Of a stretch of 64,000 bases of DNA, positions 22,084-33,498 are shown piece by piece. The number at the start of each line of letters is the position of its first letter. Within the stretch, counting starts at the first letter, position 1. Below the pieces are notes generated by a model. It worked only from the letters and a program-made list of their open reading frames with translations. It had not been told where the DNA came from and ran no database searches. Both the position numbers and the translations under genes were made by a program. The stretch comes from Micromussa lordhowensis. Lineage: Eukaryota; Cnidaria; Anthozoa; Scleractinia; Lobophylliidae. The stretch is from assembly GCA_964020085.1 (NCBI GenBank), contig OZ026597.1:14773015-14837014 (forward strand), read 5' to 3'.

Positions 22084-22985
22084 TTATTGTGCAGTGCCTC
22101 TGATCTTAATTTTGAATTTTGAGGCGGCAGAGTCTAAGATCGTGAAACATTCTGTATCATAAGAGTCGTGACAGGCCCTAGATGACTGCAGGTGCCTGTA
22201 AACATGTGAAGACTTGTCCGACAAGAGGTGCTCACGAACACGTGTATAAAGGTGGCGAGTGGTCTCGCCAATGTAGCTGGCATTACAGTCAGCACACGAA
22301 AATTTATAGACGACACGCGAACATAGACCTTGCGGTACTGAATCTTTCACGCTAAACATGTTTCTAAGTTTAAACTTACTAAAGACCAACGTAACATCTA
22401 AATCAGCTTTACAATAACGTTTGATTAGTTGTCTTAACTTAGTCTGGGCGATTTTAGAAAACCGGCCAACATAAGGGAGTTTATAGAAGTGGGTAGAAGT
22501 TTTCCCGGAGTTAGATGAGGCGTTTTGCCCAGTCTGAGAAGGATTCATCTTCTTAGAAAGATACCTGTAAGTAATCTTGTCGATGACCCGAGACGGAAAA
22601 CAGTTTTTCCGTAATAAGAAAATAAGCTTCTTAACGTCCAGATGAAAACCAGCCCAGGAATGGTTGATCCTATATACTCTGTCTAGTAATGTTGTTACGA
22701 AACCCAGTTTGTAATTCAAAGGTGCGAAGCTGAAATAATTAGTAAGAAGACCAGTAAACGTCTTCTTGCGATATACACTAGCAACGATAGATGGATGACT
22801 GTTGTCTAACAATATGCCTAGAAAAGATAATTTCCCTTCGATTTCCCTTTCCATCGTGAAACGAATACTTGGGTGCGCCTGGCGTTGATATAATCAAAGA
22901 ACATGAGCGCGTCTTCCTCATTATTGAACAAAACAAAAGGTATCATCAACCTCACTATTGCTCCAGTGATTTGGTTAGACGTCAG
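22084..22985 (-). pseudogene. Penelope-like element RT/GIY-YIG endonuclease, 5'-truncated
   Basis: The main frame (22854 to 22084, 256 aa) holds the thumb-side part of the reverse transcriptase (FLGILLDNSHPSI, LLTNYFSFAPLNYKLG) and then a GIY-YIG nuclease (VYKFSCADCNASYIGETTRH, with R and E residues following). This order is diagnostic of Penelope-like retroelements. Further upstream, VDDTF, the RT catalytic motif, is visible at about 22945-22960. It is separated from NNEEDALMFFDYIN and then from the main frame by two single-base frameshifts near 22930 and 22880. The 5' part beyond about 22985 is missing, so the copy is dead on arrival or decayed. Confidence 0.85.
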
Positions 22986-24264
22986 CTCACAAACTGCTGT
23001 TTATTAAAGTTCCTTAAAAACTCTATAAACACATTTTTTTTAAAGAAACAACATTTTTTAATGAAGTACATGTACTTGTGTAGCAAAGTCATGAAACTTT
23101 CTCTATGCGAATATTTGTTCAACTGTTCAACTGCCTATATCATGCATGCTAAACTCTTTAAAAAGCTGAAGCACTGTATTAAAGTCCAAAAGTAACCAGC
23201 TTCCCTGAAAGTAGCAACACAATTTCACGATTGTAGCAAATCTCAAATGTTGCAGCCCTCTGGGATTGACAACCTTACTTGAGTGACCTTAAATCTAACT
23301 GACTTTACGTTAAAAAGAAATACACTATGACATACCTTTTGAGAGGAGCTTAACATTAGAGGAGGGCTCATTTCAAACACATTTCTGTATATTAGTTAAG
23401 TTTTTGTTCAAGTCAGCGTGCAAAGAACAGTGGCGGATCTAGGGGAGGGGCCCGGGGGGCCCGGCCCCCCCCCCTTATTTTGGGTAAAAAAAGAAGAAAT
23501 GACTGAGACTGAAGGGAAAATGACCGCCAAGTAAATCAAGACCCCCCCCCCCCCCCCCCTTAGCTCAAGGTCTGGATCCGCCACTGAAGAAAGACGTATA
23601 TTACCCTTGCTAGTGTGGTTCGGTACGCCACAAAGCAGTCTCTTCAAAAAAGGGGTCTATTTTGTCTATAGCTAAATAAATCACGCAAGAAAATGAAAAT
23701 CATCTTTTACTGCTAAGCTGGAGGGAAACAGCAAAGTGAAAACAAACAAAGGAAAAACAAAACTGACTAAAATAAGATAAAACCAGCAAGTCAATTTGAG
23801 TTAAAATGAAAAATTCTATTGTCTGCCGTAGTTATAACAACCTTCATAATGTAACCTGAAGCACTGTTTCGTTGTATACAATTGAACCTCCTGTAGGTTA
23901 ACACCTTTAAACCCCAGGGTCGGAGAAGAATCATAAGGTGTCATCTAAGAATAGAGTATTTTAAGAAATTACACATCCTCCAGTTTATCTTTTCGTGTCA
24001 TGAATCATTAAGAAACTGAAACCATTTTTAATTACGTCATTGTGTTAGTTTGAAGAGAAATTTCCTGTTGCTGGTACAGATGTTTGATTTGGACTTCCTC
24101 ACAGCCTTCACTTCTCAATACACAGTAAGTAAAGTACGTGGTTAAATCACGTTTTTATCAAATTCAAAGCACTGGTAGAAGAAGGCTCGTTTATTTCGAT
24201 ACTTGTAAACAGAGGTATCAAATTAACATTACAAAGCTGTACTCATTTTTCTGTCATCTTGCAG
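22986..24264. other. Intergenic, no recognised gene
   Basis: Apart from the MITE at 23428, nothing is recognised. A short frame at 24080-24124 (MFDLDFLTAFTSQYT) before a good GTAAGT donor could be a 5' exon of the downstream gene, but its phase does not fit. Confidence 0.35.
23428..23586. mobile_element. MITE with CAGTGGCGGATC ends (hAT-like)
   Basis: Inverted ends CAGTGGCGGATCTAG and CTGGATCCGCCACTG bound 159 bp containing two long C runs. The end sequence resembles hAT-type MITEs; no full 8-bp target duplication is clear. Confidence 0.65.
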
Positions 24265-24327
24265 ACAAAGTTCCTATGAAGAAACGCTCTCGTTGTTGGC
24301 TTCTTTTCATGCATTGATAAGACGTCG
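24265..24327 (+). other. Candidate 5' coding exon of TPR-CHAT gene
   Basis: The acceptor TCTTGCAG and donor CGTCG|GTGAGT bracket 63 bases. In one frame they read QSSYEETLSLLASFHALIRR and leave two bases, which the first base of the exon starting at 25413 completes (Arg). The phase fits, but the start codon upstream of this exon was not found. Confidence 0.4.
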
Positions 24328-24989
24328 GTGAGTAAACTCTTGATGTGATTTTCACGTGGAAAATAACTCTAAAATATGTTACTAAGCTGGTTTGTACTTT
24401 ACTGCTATCATGCTCGTACTGAGATAGTTCAATTTTACATCGTAGATGTTTTACTTTCTGAAGGCAGAGTATTTGTAAGATTAGATTGAACTCGTCTTTA
24501 CTTCTCATAAACCGAAGAACATCTCAGTCATTGTTTTTTGAATAGGAGAGCCTTCACCTAATGACTCTTGATTAAAAAGTAAAAGATCCCTCAGTTAAAA
24601 AAAATATATAAAGATATATATATTCTCTTGCCCTTTCGAAGGAAGTATTGTGCCATAGTGCCTTACTTTAAAAATACCACGTTTATTCTAGAAATTTCGC
24701 AGTTGATTCTTGTTCCAATCAAAAAGTGTGACTTCATGCAAAATTGGGCTTCGAACCATATTTCGTTATCTATTTTGCAGCTCAAGAGTAAAAGAAACTT
24801 GAGAACGAAATATAAAGCCACCAAGGTGGGGGAGGGTAGGGTAGGGGGCTATATAATCAGTCCAAGTCAAAAACTATAGTTAGGTAATTGCACTAGCACT
24901 TCCCCATTGAAACGAAACAAATAGGTCGTGGAAAATTAAATACCATTTTATGAACAAAATCTTCATAACAACGTTTAAAGCGTTGAGAC

Positions 24990-25330
24990 TATGGCCCCGC
25001 ACACACTAATGCGTTTTCGAAACGATGGGTTTTCACCGAAAACGCTTCCCGTCCACAATAAAACGCTGGAAAACGCTGTTATGCTTTGAGATTTTTCCAC
25101 AACTGTCATTTGCACGTGCGCACATGATGTGAATGATGCCATCGTTTTCGAAAATTTCTAACTCCAATGTCTACAGTAATACGATAGGGCTCCGTTTTCA
25201 AATGTCTTCACTCTGGACAGCGTTTTCAAATGTACGCGCTTGCGATCGTCTTAGTGTGAACGTTAGGCTATAACGCGTAAAAAATAATGCGTTTTTTTCC
25301 CAAAAACGCGTTAGAGTAGACGGCGTCAAT
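24990..25330. repeat. GCGTTTTCGAAAACG-rich dispersed repeat
   Basis: Many copies of GCGTTTTC / GAAAACGC, with GTCCACA- and TAGTGTGAAC-type blocks at the edges, suggest a decayed inverted-repeat element. A relative lies at 63470-63830. Confidence 0.5.
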
Positions 25331-25431
25331 AGCTACAGGTAGTGAAGGCAGAATTGATTTTCCTCTCAATGAGTTAAACGGACGACAACAAATTTTGTCT
25401 CATATCTTTCAGTGTTTCTTATCCGAAAAAA

Positions 25432-28400
25432 ATGTTTGACCGAAAAAACACAAGCGAGACCTTGGATGTCGTATGGCTGGGTATCGTGGTCGCTAACTTC
25501 CTTTTCATCACTTATCGAGTTGGAAGGGCCATCGAGTTGTGCAAAGAATGCTTGATCATTCTAACCAACAAAGCTGTCATAACAGAAACAGAACGAATCC
25601 AAACACATTTCGAAGTACTACATGCCATAATTTTCAAAGGGTACGACGTGATCGGTGACTACGCCAATGCCATACAATACGGCAAAAAACTGCTTGCTAT
25701 ACACAGCAACAGGAGTGAAAAAGCTATGGAAAGAATTAAGACAAGGCTACGGCTGGCAATAATTTATGACCGTCAAAGTAACTACGGAGACGCAAGGCGA
25801 CTCTCTGAGGAAGCACTGGATATCAGTCAAAGAATAGGTGATAAAAATGTCGAAGCCTCATCCTACGAAATTCTAGGAATCGTGTTTCAATCTCTTGGTG
25901 AACATGTCAAGGCCAAAGAATGCCTTGAGAAAGCACTTGCGATCAAGAGAGAAATCGGAGACAGAGAAGGGGAACGAAGATGTTACGGAAACTTAGGAAA
26001 CGTGTTTGCATCTCTTGGTGAATATGCCAAGGCTAAGGAATTTCTCGAGAAAGACCTAACGCTCAGAATAGAAGTTGGTGACATAAAGGGAGAAGCGTCC
26101 TGTTACGTAAACCTGGGAACTGTGCTGCAATATCTTGGTGAAAATGTCAAGGCTAAAGAATATTATAACAAAGCTCTTACGATCAGAACAAAAATTGGAC
26201 AAAGAGTTCAAGGGGCAGATTACGCCAACCTTGGAAGTGTGTCTCTTTGTCTTGGTGAGTTTTACAAAGCTAAAGATTACACGGAGAAGGCACTTATAAT
26301 CACAAAAGAAACTGGCAATAGAAGAGGAGAAGCTACGTGTTATGGAAACCTAGCAACTGCGTACCACTACCTTGGCAAAATTGGGAAGGCTAAGGGATTT
26401 TTTGAGAAAGCGCTGGCAGTCAATCAAGAAATTGGCTGTAGAAATGGCGAAGCGGCAGGCTACGAAGACCTGGGAAATATACTTATTTCTCTGGGTGATT
26501 ATGAGTGTGCTAAAGAATATTTTGAGAAAGCGCTTGCGATCAGAAAAGAAATTGGTGACAGAAAAGGAGAGTCCCTGTTGTACGGACACCTGGGTTATGT
26601 TTACAATTCCCTTGGTAAATATGAGGAAGCTAACGATTGTCACGAGATAGCGCTTGCAATAGCGTTAGACATTGCTGACAGAAATGGCGAAGCCACGTGT
26701 TACGGAAACATTGGAACGGTGTTCTTACTGATTGGGGAATATGTCAAGGCTGAAGAGTATCTAGAGAAAGCGCTTTTGATCAGAAAAGAAATTGGTGACA
26801 AAAACGGAGAGGCAAATGATTACGCCAATTTAGGAACTGTTTTTCTTTATCTCGGCAAATATGAGGTGGCTGGAGAATATCTTGAGAAAGCCCTTGCAAT
26901 AACTAAAGAGACTGGAAACGCTGAACAACAATTAAACTGTCTTTCGAGAATTTCATGGTTAAAATGTTCACAAGGAGAGATTAAAGAAGCCATGTCGTTT
27001 CTCCTTTCTAGTGTTCGTAATTGCGAGGAGCTGCGACGCTTTCTTGGGGACAATGATGAGTTCAAGATATCGTTTTTAGACCAAAATGGTTCTAGTTACT
27101 GGAATTTTAGTAGATTGCTTTGTAACGCCGGAAACCCAATCAATGCTTTGTATGTTGCAGAGCTTGGACGAGGCAGTGCTCTAGCTGATCTAATGTCAGC
27201 TCAGTATTCTGTGGTAAAACAGATCTCTGCTCATCCTAAATCATGGTATGGCATCGAGAAGATCATGACAAGGGAAGGTGACTGCAGCTGCCTCTACATT
27301 TCTTATTCTTCTGAAGATGTAACATTGTGGGTTTTGAAAAGAAGCGGTGTTGTGCACTTCCGAGAAACTGAACTAACTGAAACAAATGTCTTCCCGCGTA
27401 CGTTTAGAGATTTGGATGACTTTTTTGATAAAAGCTTCAGAGGGTTTGGTATTTTGCCAAAGGAACGTTGCGAAGATCGTTCTTTGAATAGTGGCAAACC
27501 GACAACCAGTTCCTCTGAGCAGGAGGAAAGCCCCGCCGCACTTCTCCGCAGTATCGAAGAGGAAGAAGAAGGCCAAGATCACGTATCAAGCCTTTCTTTG
27601 TGTCACAAAATGATCATCTCTCCCGTAGCTGACTTACTTGAGGAGCCCGAGATCATCATTGTTCCTGATCGCTCCTTGTACCGAGTACCATTTGCAGCGT
27701 TACGGGATAAATATGGCAAATACCTGTCCGAGAACTTCAGGATCCGCATCGTTCCTTCTTTGACGACTCTCAAGCTCATTCAAGACAGTCCTGCAGACTA
27801 TCACAGTCAGACTGGTGCACTGATAGTGGCAGATCCCGATGTTGGTTTGGTGCGATACAAAGGAAAGAAAAAGAGAATATCTAGATTGCCCTGTGCGGGA
27901 AATGAAGCAGCAATGATTGGACGACTGCTGGGTGTCCAACCTTTGTTAGGAGAGCAGGCAACTAAGCAGGCGGTACTTGAGAGGATCAATTCCGTGAGCC
28001 TGATACATTTTGCTGCGCATGGTGATGCCGAAAGAGGAGAAATTGCGCTTTCTCCTCTTCGCCCTACTAACAGAATTCCTAAAGAAGAAGAATACTTGTT
28101 AACAATGTCTGACATTTCAAGAGTTCAGCTCCGAGCCAAACTTGTGGTTCTTAGCTGTTGTCACAGCGGGCAGGGACAGATAAAAGTCGAAGGCGTTGTT
28201 GGAATCGCTCGAGCGTTCTTAGGATCCGGTGCACGCTCAGTGTTGGTTGCACTTTGGGCCATACAAGACATCGCGACAGAGCAGTTCATGAACTGTTTCT
28301 ATGAGTTCCTTGTTCGTGGTGAAAGTGCCAGTGAATCTCTTCACCAGGCCATGAAGTGGATGAGAAGTAACGGCTATGCTGACGTGAGGCAGTGGGCGCC

Positions 28401-28467
28401 TTTCATGCTGATCGGAGATAACGTGACATTTGATTTTGGAAAAAAAGATAATAAGAATTTAAATTGA
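25432..28467 (+). CDS. TPR-CHAT protein (tetratricopeptide repeats plus caspase-like CHAT domain)
   Basis: One long exon of 1011 codons; an acceptor at 25411-25412 (ATATCTTTCAG) keeps frame six codons upstream, so the true start may lie in an earlier exon. Residues about 105-500 are about ten 40-residue TPRs with the pattern YGNLG..F..LGEY.KAKEYLEKAL.I.KEIGD. A linker with an acidic run (IEEEEEGQDH, ~707-717) leads to a CHAT domain at about 725-1000. The likely catalytic dyad is His863 in HFAAHGD and Cys910 in LSCCHSG, both present. CHAT domains are caspase-clan peptidase folds, and TPR-CHAT proteins occur as sensor-effector proteins in bacteria and are multiplied in cnidarians. A protease role in signalling or defence is inferred. 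A paralogous pseudogene lies 5.7 kb downstream in the same orientation. Confidence 0.85.
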   Translation: MFDRKNTSETLDVVWLGIVVANFLFITYRVGRAIELCKECLIILTNKAVITETERIQTHFEVLHAIIFKGYDVIGDYANAIQYGKKLLAIHSNRSEKAMERIKTRLRLAIIYDRQSNYGDARRLSEEALDISQRIGDKNVEASSYEILGIVFQSLGEHVKAKECLEKALAIKREIGDREGERRCYGNLGNVFASLGEYAKAKEFLEKDLTLRIEVGDIKGEASCYVNLGTVLQYLGENVKAKEYYNKALTIRTKIGQRVQGADYANLGSVSLCLGEFYKAKDYTEKALIITKETGNRRGEATCYGNLATAYHYLGKIGKAKGFFEKALAVNQEIGCRNGEAAGYEDLGNILISLGDYECAKEYFEKALAIRKEIGDRKGESLLYGHLGYVYNSLGKYEEANDCHEIALAIALDIADRNGEATCYGNIGTVFLLIGEYVKAEEYLEKALLIRKEIGDKNGEANDYANLGTVFLYLGKYEVAGEYLEKALAITKETGNAEQQLNCLSRISWLKCSQGEIKEAMSFLLSSVRNCEELRRFLGDNDEFKISFLDQNGSSYWNFSRLLCNAGNPINALYVAELGRGSALADLMSAQYSVVKQISAHPKSWYGIEKIMTREGDCSCLYISYSSEDVTLWVLKRSGVVHFRETELTETNVFPRTFRDLDDFFDKSFRGFGILPKERCEDRSLNSGKPTTSSSEQEESPAALLRSIEEEEEGQDHVSSLSLCHKMIISPVADLLEEPEIIIVPDRSLYRVPFAALRDKYGKYLSENFRIRIVPSLTTLKLIQDSPADYHSQTGALIVADPDVGLVRYKGKKKRISRLPCAGNEAAMIGRLLGVQPLLGEQATKQAVLERINSVSLIHFAAHGDAERGEIALSPLRPTNRIPKEEEYLLTMSDISRVQLRAKLVVLSCCHSGQGQIKVEGVVGIARAFLGSGARSVLVALWAIQDIATEQFMNCFYEFLVRGESASESLHQAMKWMRSNGYADVRQWAPFMLIGDNVTFDFGKKDNKNLN

Positions 28468-29100
28468 TTTCTTAAACTCCATTATTGACAAAGGTCCTAA
28501 AAGGAAATGATCTGATTATAACTGATCACTGGCCTTTTAAGCAGGATGTTCTTTAATTCGTCGGAATAATTTCTTAGCACTCTTTTTTTCATCGAAGGAT
28601 TTTATTTATTGAGAATCAATTTAAAAAGTTAAAGGTTAAATGAAACAAGAAAATACAAAAGAAAAAAAAAACATTCTGAGATTTTTGCGTAATGCAATGG
28701 ACCTTTATTATAATATAAGCACGTAACATGTGACAACTATACGTATCAAGATAAATACTATATTTATAGATTTCACATAAATTATTTTAAAAAAATTGCG
28801 AAATAATCCCAATAGCTTGGGCTGCTTTTAAATTTGCTTACATCTAGTTTATGATCTATGCTGCCGGGTTTGTTAATCAAGATCAAGAGACCTCCCAGAA
28901 AGACAAAACAGTTCGAACAGTGCAAAAATTTATTATGTAACTGTAAAATTTCAGTTTTATTAAATATTTAGTTAAGAGAAATTAAGCAAGGAGAATTAAA
29001 TTATAAGCAACACTTTGGTCATGTTTGAACGTTTAGCAATTGGTGATGTCCGACTATGATTATCATATATATCGGAAAAGAGGTTTCGCACTGCGCAGCG
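28468..29100. other. 3' flank of TPR-CHAT gene, nothing else recognised
   Basis: AT-rich sequence with no other gene or repeat structure recognised. Confidence 0.4.
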
Positions 29101-29905
29101 GGAGCCGTATTGAGTTATGGATGCACTTGGAAAGTGTGCTAAGCACTGAAGCTAAGCACTGAAGAACCTGGAGTTTCTCTCGCCGGAGTAGCGCCTCGAG
29201 AAGCGGACTACCGCAAACTTCCGAAAGTAACGACCCTATTAACTCTCGGGGCTCGTTACTTTTAGGGGATCGTTACTATTCGGGAGTCGTTACTATCGGG
29301 GGATCGTACGTTACTTTCGGGGAGCAAAAGACGTTATATAAAGCTGGTACGACTGGGCTTTTTTACGAAATAATAAACGGAATTTTTGTGAAAACAGTTC
29401 TTTAAACATCAGATTAAATTCTTCGTTCCGGGTTAAATCTATATGCTCCTGTTAAAAATGATACAGAGTTGTCAATTTTAATTTTAAGGAAAAGTTCCTG
29501 CTGCTTTATGAAAATTCTACGGTTATTGTTTTAACACGGCGGTGCAACATGTACTGACAAAGCACGAACTGACTTTCAGAACGCTTCAGTAACATAAGCA
29601 ATACCTTTCCTTGTTGTAGAGTGTCTTAAATCAAGTGATCGTACGGTAACTTTCACCTGACTATTGACTGGAAAAATAAATATACTACTAAACCTTGGTA
29701 TCAGTATTTTCGCTGGAGGAGCGGGGCGGTTCGTTACTTTCGAGGGCTCGCTCCTTTCGCGATTTATTAGCGGAAACAACGCTTTGACATTACTTTCGGG
29801 GAGTCGCTACTTTCGGGGGGTCGTTCCTTTCCGAAGTCTACGGAAGTGCCCTGATTTTGTGCTTAGCAGCCTCTCTTGTGCAGCCATGACTCAATAGTGC
29901 ACCCT
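29101..29905. mobile_element. ~0.8-kb inverted-repeat element with CGTTACTTTCGGGG subrepeats
   Basis: Ends are inverted: left 29101-29152 (ATTGAGTTATGG, GTGCTAAGCAC) and right 29859-29905 (GTGCTTAGCA, CCATGACTCAAT). Just inside both ends are clusters of TTACTTTCGGGG-like motifs, about five on the left (29225-29330) and about five on the right (29725-29835). It is non-coding and probably a non-autonomous DNA transposon. Confidence 0.7.
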
Positions 29906-30789
29906 CCACTGTTTGTTCATTACACTATTAATCATATAACACAAAGTACCAGTTTAGGCATTATGATGATCTCTTGTTTAATCCTCTTTCGAGTATGTCG
30001 TTGTAGTATCTAAGATAAACGATTCTGGATCAACTTTACTTTTTTCAATCCGCGCACGTGTGTGTGAAGCAAAGTAATGCAAACCGAACCCGACACTTAC
30101 ACTCGACAGAAGTATCCCTTAGAAGGTTTTCTTTTCCCGATCAGAGGTTACAATGAGAACCTCAACAGATGCTTCTACGTTATGGCTGTTGAAAAAATGT
30201 GCGTAAGTCATGTTTTTCTCGTGAAAGCCGGGTTGGAAAATGAAATGTTAATCTACAGTCTGGCAAGAGAGAGACCTGGAAAGGAGTATCCAGTCCCTTG
30301 CACCATGTGCACTGGGGCTTGGAAAATAATGACTGGTTTGCATATAATGGTAGTGATCTAGGACATCAGGTTGAACCTAATTGAAATAAAAGCTGTCTGT
30401 GATTAACGACCGATCTCAACGTTTTCCGAAATACAACATTCCTCAATTTCTTAGAATGATGTGAGTCATATTTTCACTTTCCAAGGATTTCCCATTCATT
30501 TTCGCAAGGTGACACGGTAGGAAGTTTTGAAAATACTGAGTAACGTGACACATAGGTAGAGTAGGTTCCGTAGCATGAATCATAAAGAAAACAGTGAAAA
30601 GTGACACGAGTGCAAGTGTATCAATACCAAATATGATAAGATGCTACAACTGAGTTGCCAGAGTTGCCAGTTGACTCAATACCGACACTGGGAGTACTTA
30701 CAGGCGAGGTCACACAGCAAGTCGCAGACGAACAGTTTCAAAAGGAGCAAGAAATCGCTGAGTTTATACAACGAGTTTGGTATTTAAGG
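29906..30789. other. Intergenic, no recognised gene
   Basis: A 94-codon frame at 30077-30361 has no recognisable domain. Nothing else is seen. Confidence 0.35.
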
Positions 30790-30805
30790 AATGGACATCC
30801 AATTC

Positions 30806-30848
<43 letters not shown>

Positions 30849-30940
30849 GGATGTTCGAGGCGCAGCCGAGAGCATCACTAGTTGCCTAATTGCTCTTCCA
30901 ACTATCCAAGTGCATCCCGGATTGGATGGACGCACGCTAG
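30790..30940. mobile_element. Foldback MITE, ~150 bp
   Basis: ATCCAATTCGGGATGCACGC and GGATAGTTGGGAGAGCA on the left are mirrored by TGCTCTTCCAACTATCC and GTGCATCCCGGATTGGAT on the right, giving ~45-bp arms around a ~60-bp centre. Confidence 0.75.
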
Positions 30941-31052
30941 ACATTGTCCATTGCTTTTATAACATAGTAAGACATTTTTCACGCTGAAAAGTCGCTTTTT
31001 TTCCACCGACAATGACGTCAGCATGATCCATCTCTACGAATCATCCATTTCG

Positions 31053-31084
<32 letters not shown>

Positions 31085-32131
31085 GCTAGCATATAGTTAT
31101 GTTATATTTCTATGTTATATTTCCTTATGATACTTTTGTTCAGTTGATGAAGAAAAACCAGCCCAACTTTGAAGGTTAAATTTTAGTAGTCAATCAAATA
31201 TTCAAAAACTTGTGCCTGGATTTTCGGAGCGCAATTCGTAAGGAAAGAGGAAGAACAAATTCTAACTGTCCGGCGCTTTGAAAGAGCTTTCCAACGAGAT
31301 CTTTTTAGCTTTACGAGTCTGTTCAGTACTTTTCGAGAAACAACTTTACGGCGGGTTAGAATGCAGTTCTTGTTAGCAGCCATGGCACCTCATGTGAATT
31401 AGTCATGCAGACAAATGAGAAGACTAATTATCGAAGTAAACTTGGGATAAGCACATAGAAGATAATTTTCCTGTCCAGCCCCGAGCCGATGACCTTTCTT
31501 TCCGTGTCATTAATCACGATTGCCAATCGAAGAAAGAGAGAGATTTTGGCCAAAGTGATCCAACGGCAAAATTTCAAAGCACAGCACTCTTGATGCAAAA
31601 TGTTTGCTGTATTACAAGCTCAGCGTAATTTAGAATTGTTAATAGTGAAAAGGGTAAAGTTGTGATAACAAGCAAACTGCAGGACTTGTGAACATACCCA
31701 CCGACCATCCTCGTGCACAGCTGTTGTTAGCTACACATCCGGTTTTAACTACCTCGTCTGTTTCTTTTGCTAGTTGTACAGGAGTTGTACACCACGTCAA
31801 AAACCTCCAATCGTCATCAAAGTTCAGAGTCACAATAGATTAAGGGTAATTAAATATACTGAAAGTTAAATAAACTCTAAATTCTTTCGATCAATAAAGG
31901 GACTCTTCTTTACCAAAATTTATGATTTTATCAGTGTAGCTTGTGACGCAACTAGATCAGTACTCGGTTGGGTGGGGTGGAGGTTCTACCATCCGGTATA
32001 TAGATATCGCTAACTGCGCTCCACGTTCTCTTTGGCGTAGCAATTTCAGCAATGGTCAATTCTCTCCATAAAACGCGCCTGCAGGGAATCATGGTCGTCG
32101 TATTCATCAAGATGATGAATACAATTACCAT
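30941..32131. other. Intergenic; CCAAT/GCGCGC motif, no gene
   Basis: At 31066-31087 AGCCAATCAGAGCGCGCGC occurs, the motif also found in the two-part elements of this window, so 31030-31130 is probably a fragment of one. No other feature is recognised. Confidence 0.4.
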
Positions 32132-32140
32132 AATTCCAGA

Positions 32141-33498
32141 CAACCTCGTTCCCAGGCTCTCTCTCCTCTGCCTCCCTTTGTCGTTGGGAGAAAGACCCTG
32201 GTTGCGGCTGGTCACGTGACCACCCAGAATCTGGGTGGTAAAAAAATCTGTTGGGTGGGAGGGGTGGCAGAGTACTTTAATTGTTGCTGTGGCAAACTTT
32301 GTGGGTTTCAAAACCTCGAGCAGTCGCTAAAAAGCTACCCGCTCTATCGGGTTCGAAGTCGGATTTTGCCGATGAAGAAGGCTACATTATTTCTGCCGTC
32401 TCCAAATATAGAAGACTTTCGTTCACAAAGAAATTCGGCAGCCGAATGGAGCTCAAAATTTCCGACGGTTATCACTTGTAAAACGTCACGTACCGAATCG
32501 AAGTGAGACCAGTGGATCAGTCTCTTGAATCTTTGCGTTCGGAGGTAATTTATTTTCTTCTTTGTGCGGTAATTTGAATTTAAAAAGTACTTCTGTCACA
32601 TGGCCGATTAGCCGAGCTGACTTGCATTTGGTTTAACGCAATGTAAAATGATTTGCAGTTTTGTTGACTTTTAAAAGCCCGCGCTTATATTTCATCTGCA
32701 TCAGGTTTATGTAAGGTTATATTTAGGCAGATGTTTAAACACGATTCCTTGACATAGTCAAGAATTATGTTCTGCAAAATAGTAAATAAAACATCGTTTT
32801 ATATAGCGAACAATGTAAAAAAGGTAAAGTCTGCATACGAGCCAAGTGGCCCACCAGGCCGGAGCTTATCCCGGTTTCCGTGGCATGAAGCGACTAGGAA
32901 TATTTCTACTCCCCCCTGGATGGGATGCCAGTCCATCGCAGGGTTACCCCCAGCATTAAATTCGCCGGTACCCATTTATACACCTGGGTGGAGAGAGGCA
33001 CCGTGAGAGTAAAGTGTCTTGCCTAAGAACACAACGCAATGTCCCAGGCCAGGGCTCGAACCCGGAGCGCTCGCTCCGGAGTCGAGCGCACTAACCATGA
33101 GGCCACCACGCCACCACAGCGAACAATGTGCCATGAGGTTAATTCACGCAACATGCTATGAAACAGTTTACGCTTTTAAGCGTAAATTCGACCGGCTGGA
33201 ATTGAAATAAAGAGTGGGAATTCAATACGCTGGATACATACAAATTTATTTCGTTTGTCCTGTATGAAGCTTAGAATAGGACTGAAGAATTTCAAAGGTG
33301 TATTTGCCAGTGTGTAGTTTAACATAGCGACCAGTGATCGCCTTTCTTTCGCTTCAGTTGATATCGACAAAAATTATTTGTTGACTCCACCCTGGTGAAA
33401 AAGTTTGTGTCACAGGTGGTCACGTGACCAGCCGCAACCAGGGTCTTTCTCCCAACGACAAAGGGAGGCAGAGGAGAGAGAGCCTGGGAACGAGGTTG
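32141..33498. mobile_element. 1.36-kb DNA transposon with ~80-bp TIRs and 9-bp TSD
   Basis: The left end CAACCTCGTTCCCAGG... and right end ...CCTGGGAACGAGGTTG are near-perfect inverted repeats for about 80 bp (to GGTCACGTGACC). The element is flanked by an exact 9-bp direct repeat AATTCCAGA (32132-32140 and 33499-33507), a target-site duplication. A 9-bp duplication with long TIRs suggests a Mutator-like (MULE) element, though other superfamilies give 8-9 bp too. No transposase is visible inside. A SINE is nested within it. Confidence 0.9.
32817..33117 (-). mobile_element. tRNA-derived SINE, copy 1 (minus strand)
   Basis: Read on the minus strand it starts with a tRNA-like head: an A-box-like GTGGCCTCATGGTTAGTGCG and a B box GGGTTCGAGCC. 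A conserved body follows (ACACTTTACTCTCACGGTGC, CTGGGGGTAACCCTGCGATGG, GGGGGGAGTAGA) and then the tail. It is flanked by an exact 12-bp duplication AGCGAACAATGT (32805-32816 and 33118-33129). The same family is at 50159-50438 in the other orientation. Confidence 0.9.

Noticed and set aside
24080..24124. First coding exon of the TPR-CHAT gene (MFDLDFLTAFTSQYT)
   Set aside because: Good donor, but phase 0 does not match the exon at 24265, where that frame hits a stop after four codons.
32990..33117. tRNA gene on the minus strand
   Set aside because: A and B box matches belong to a SINE head with body, tail and target duplication; no cloverleaf with a proper acceptor stem is present.
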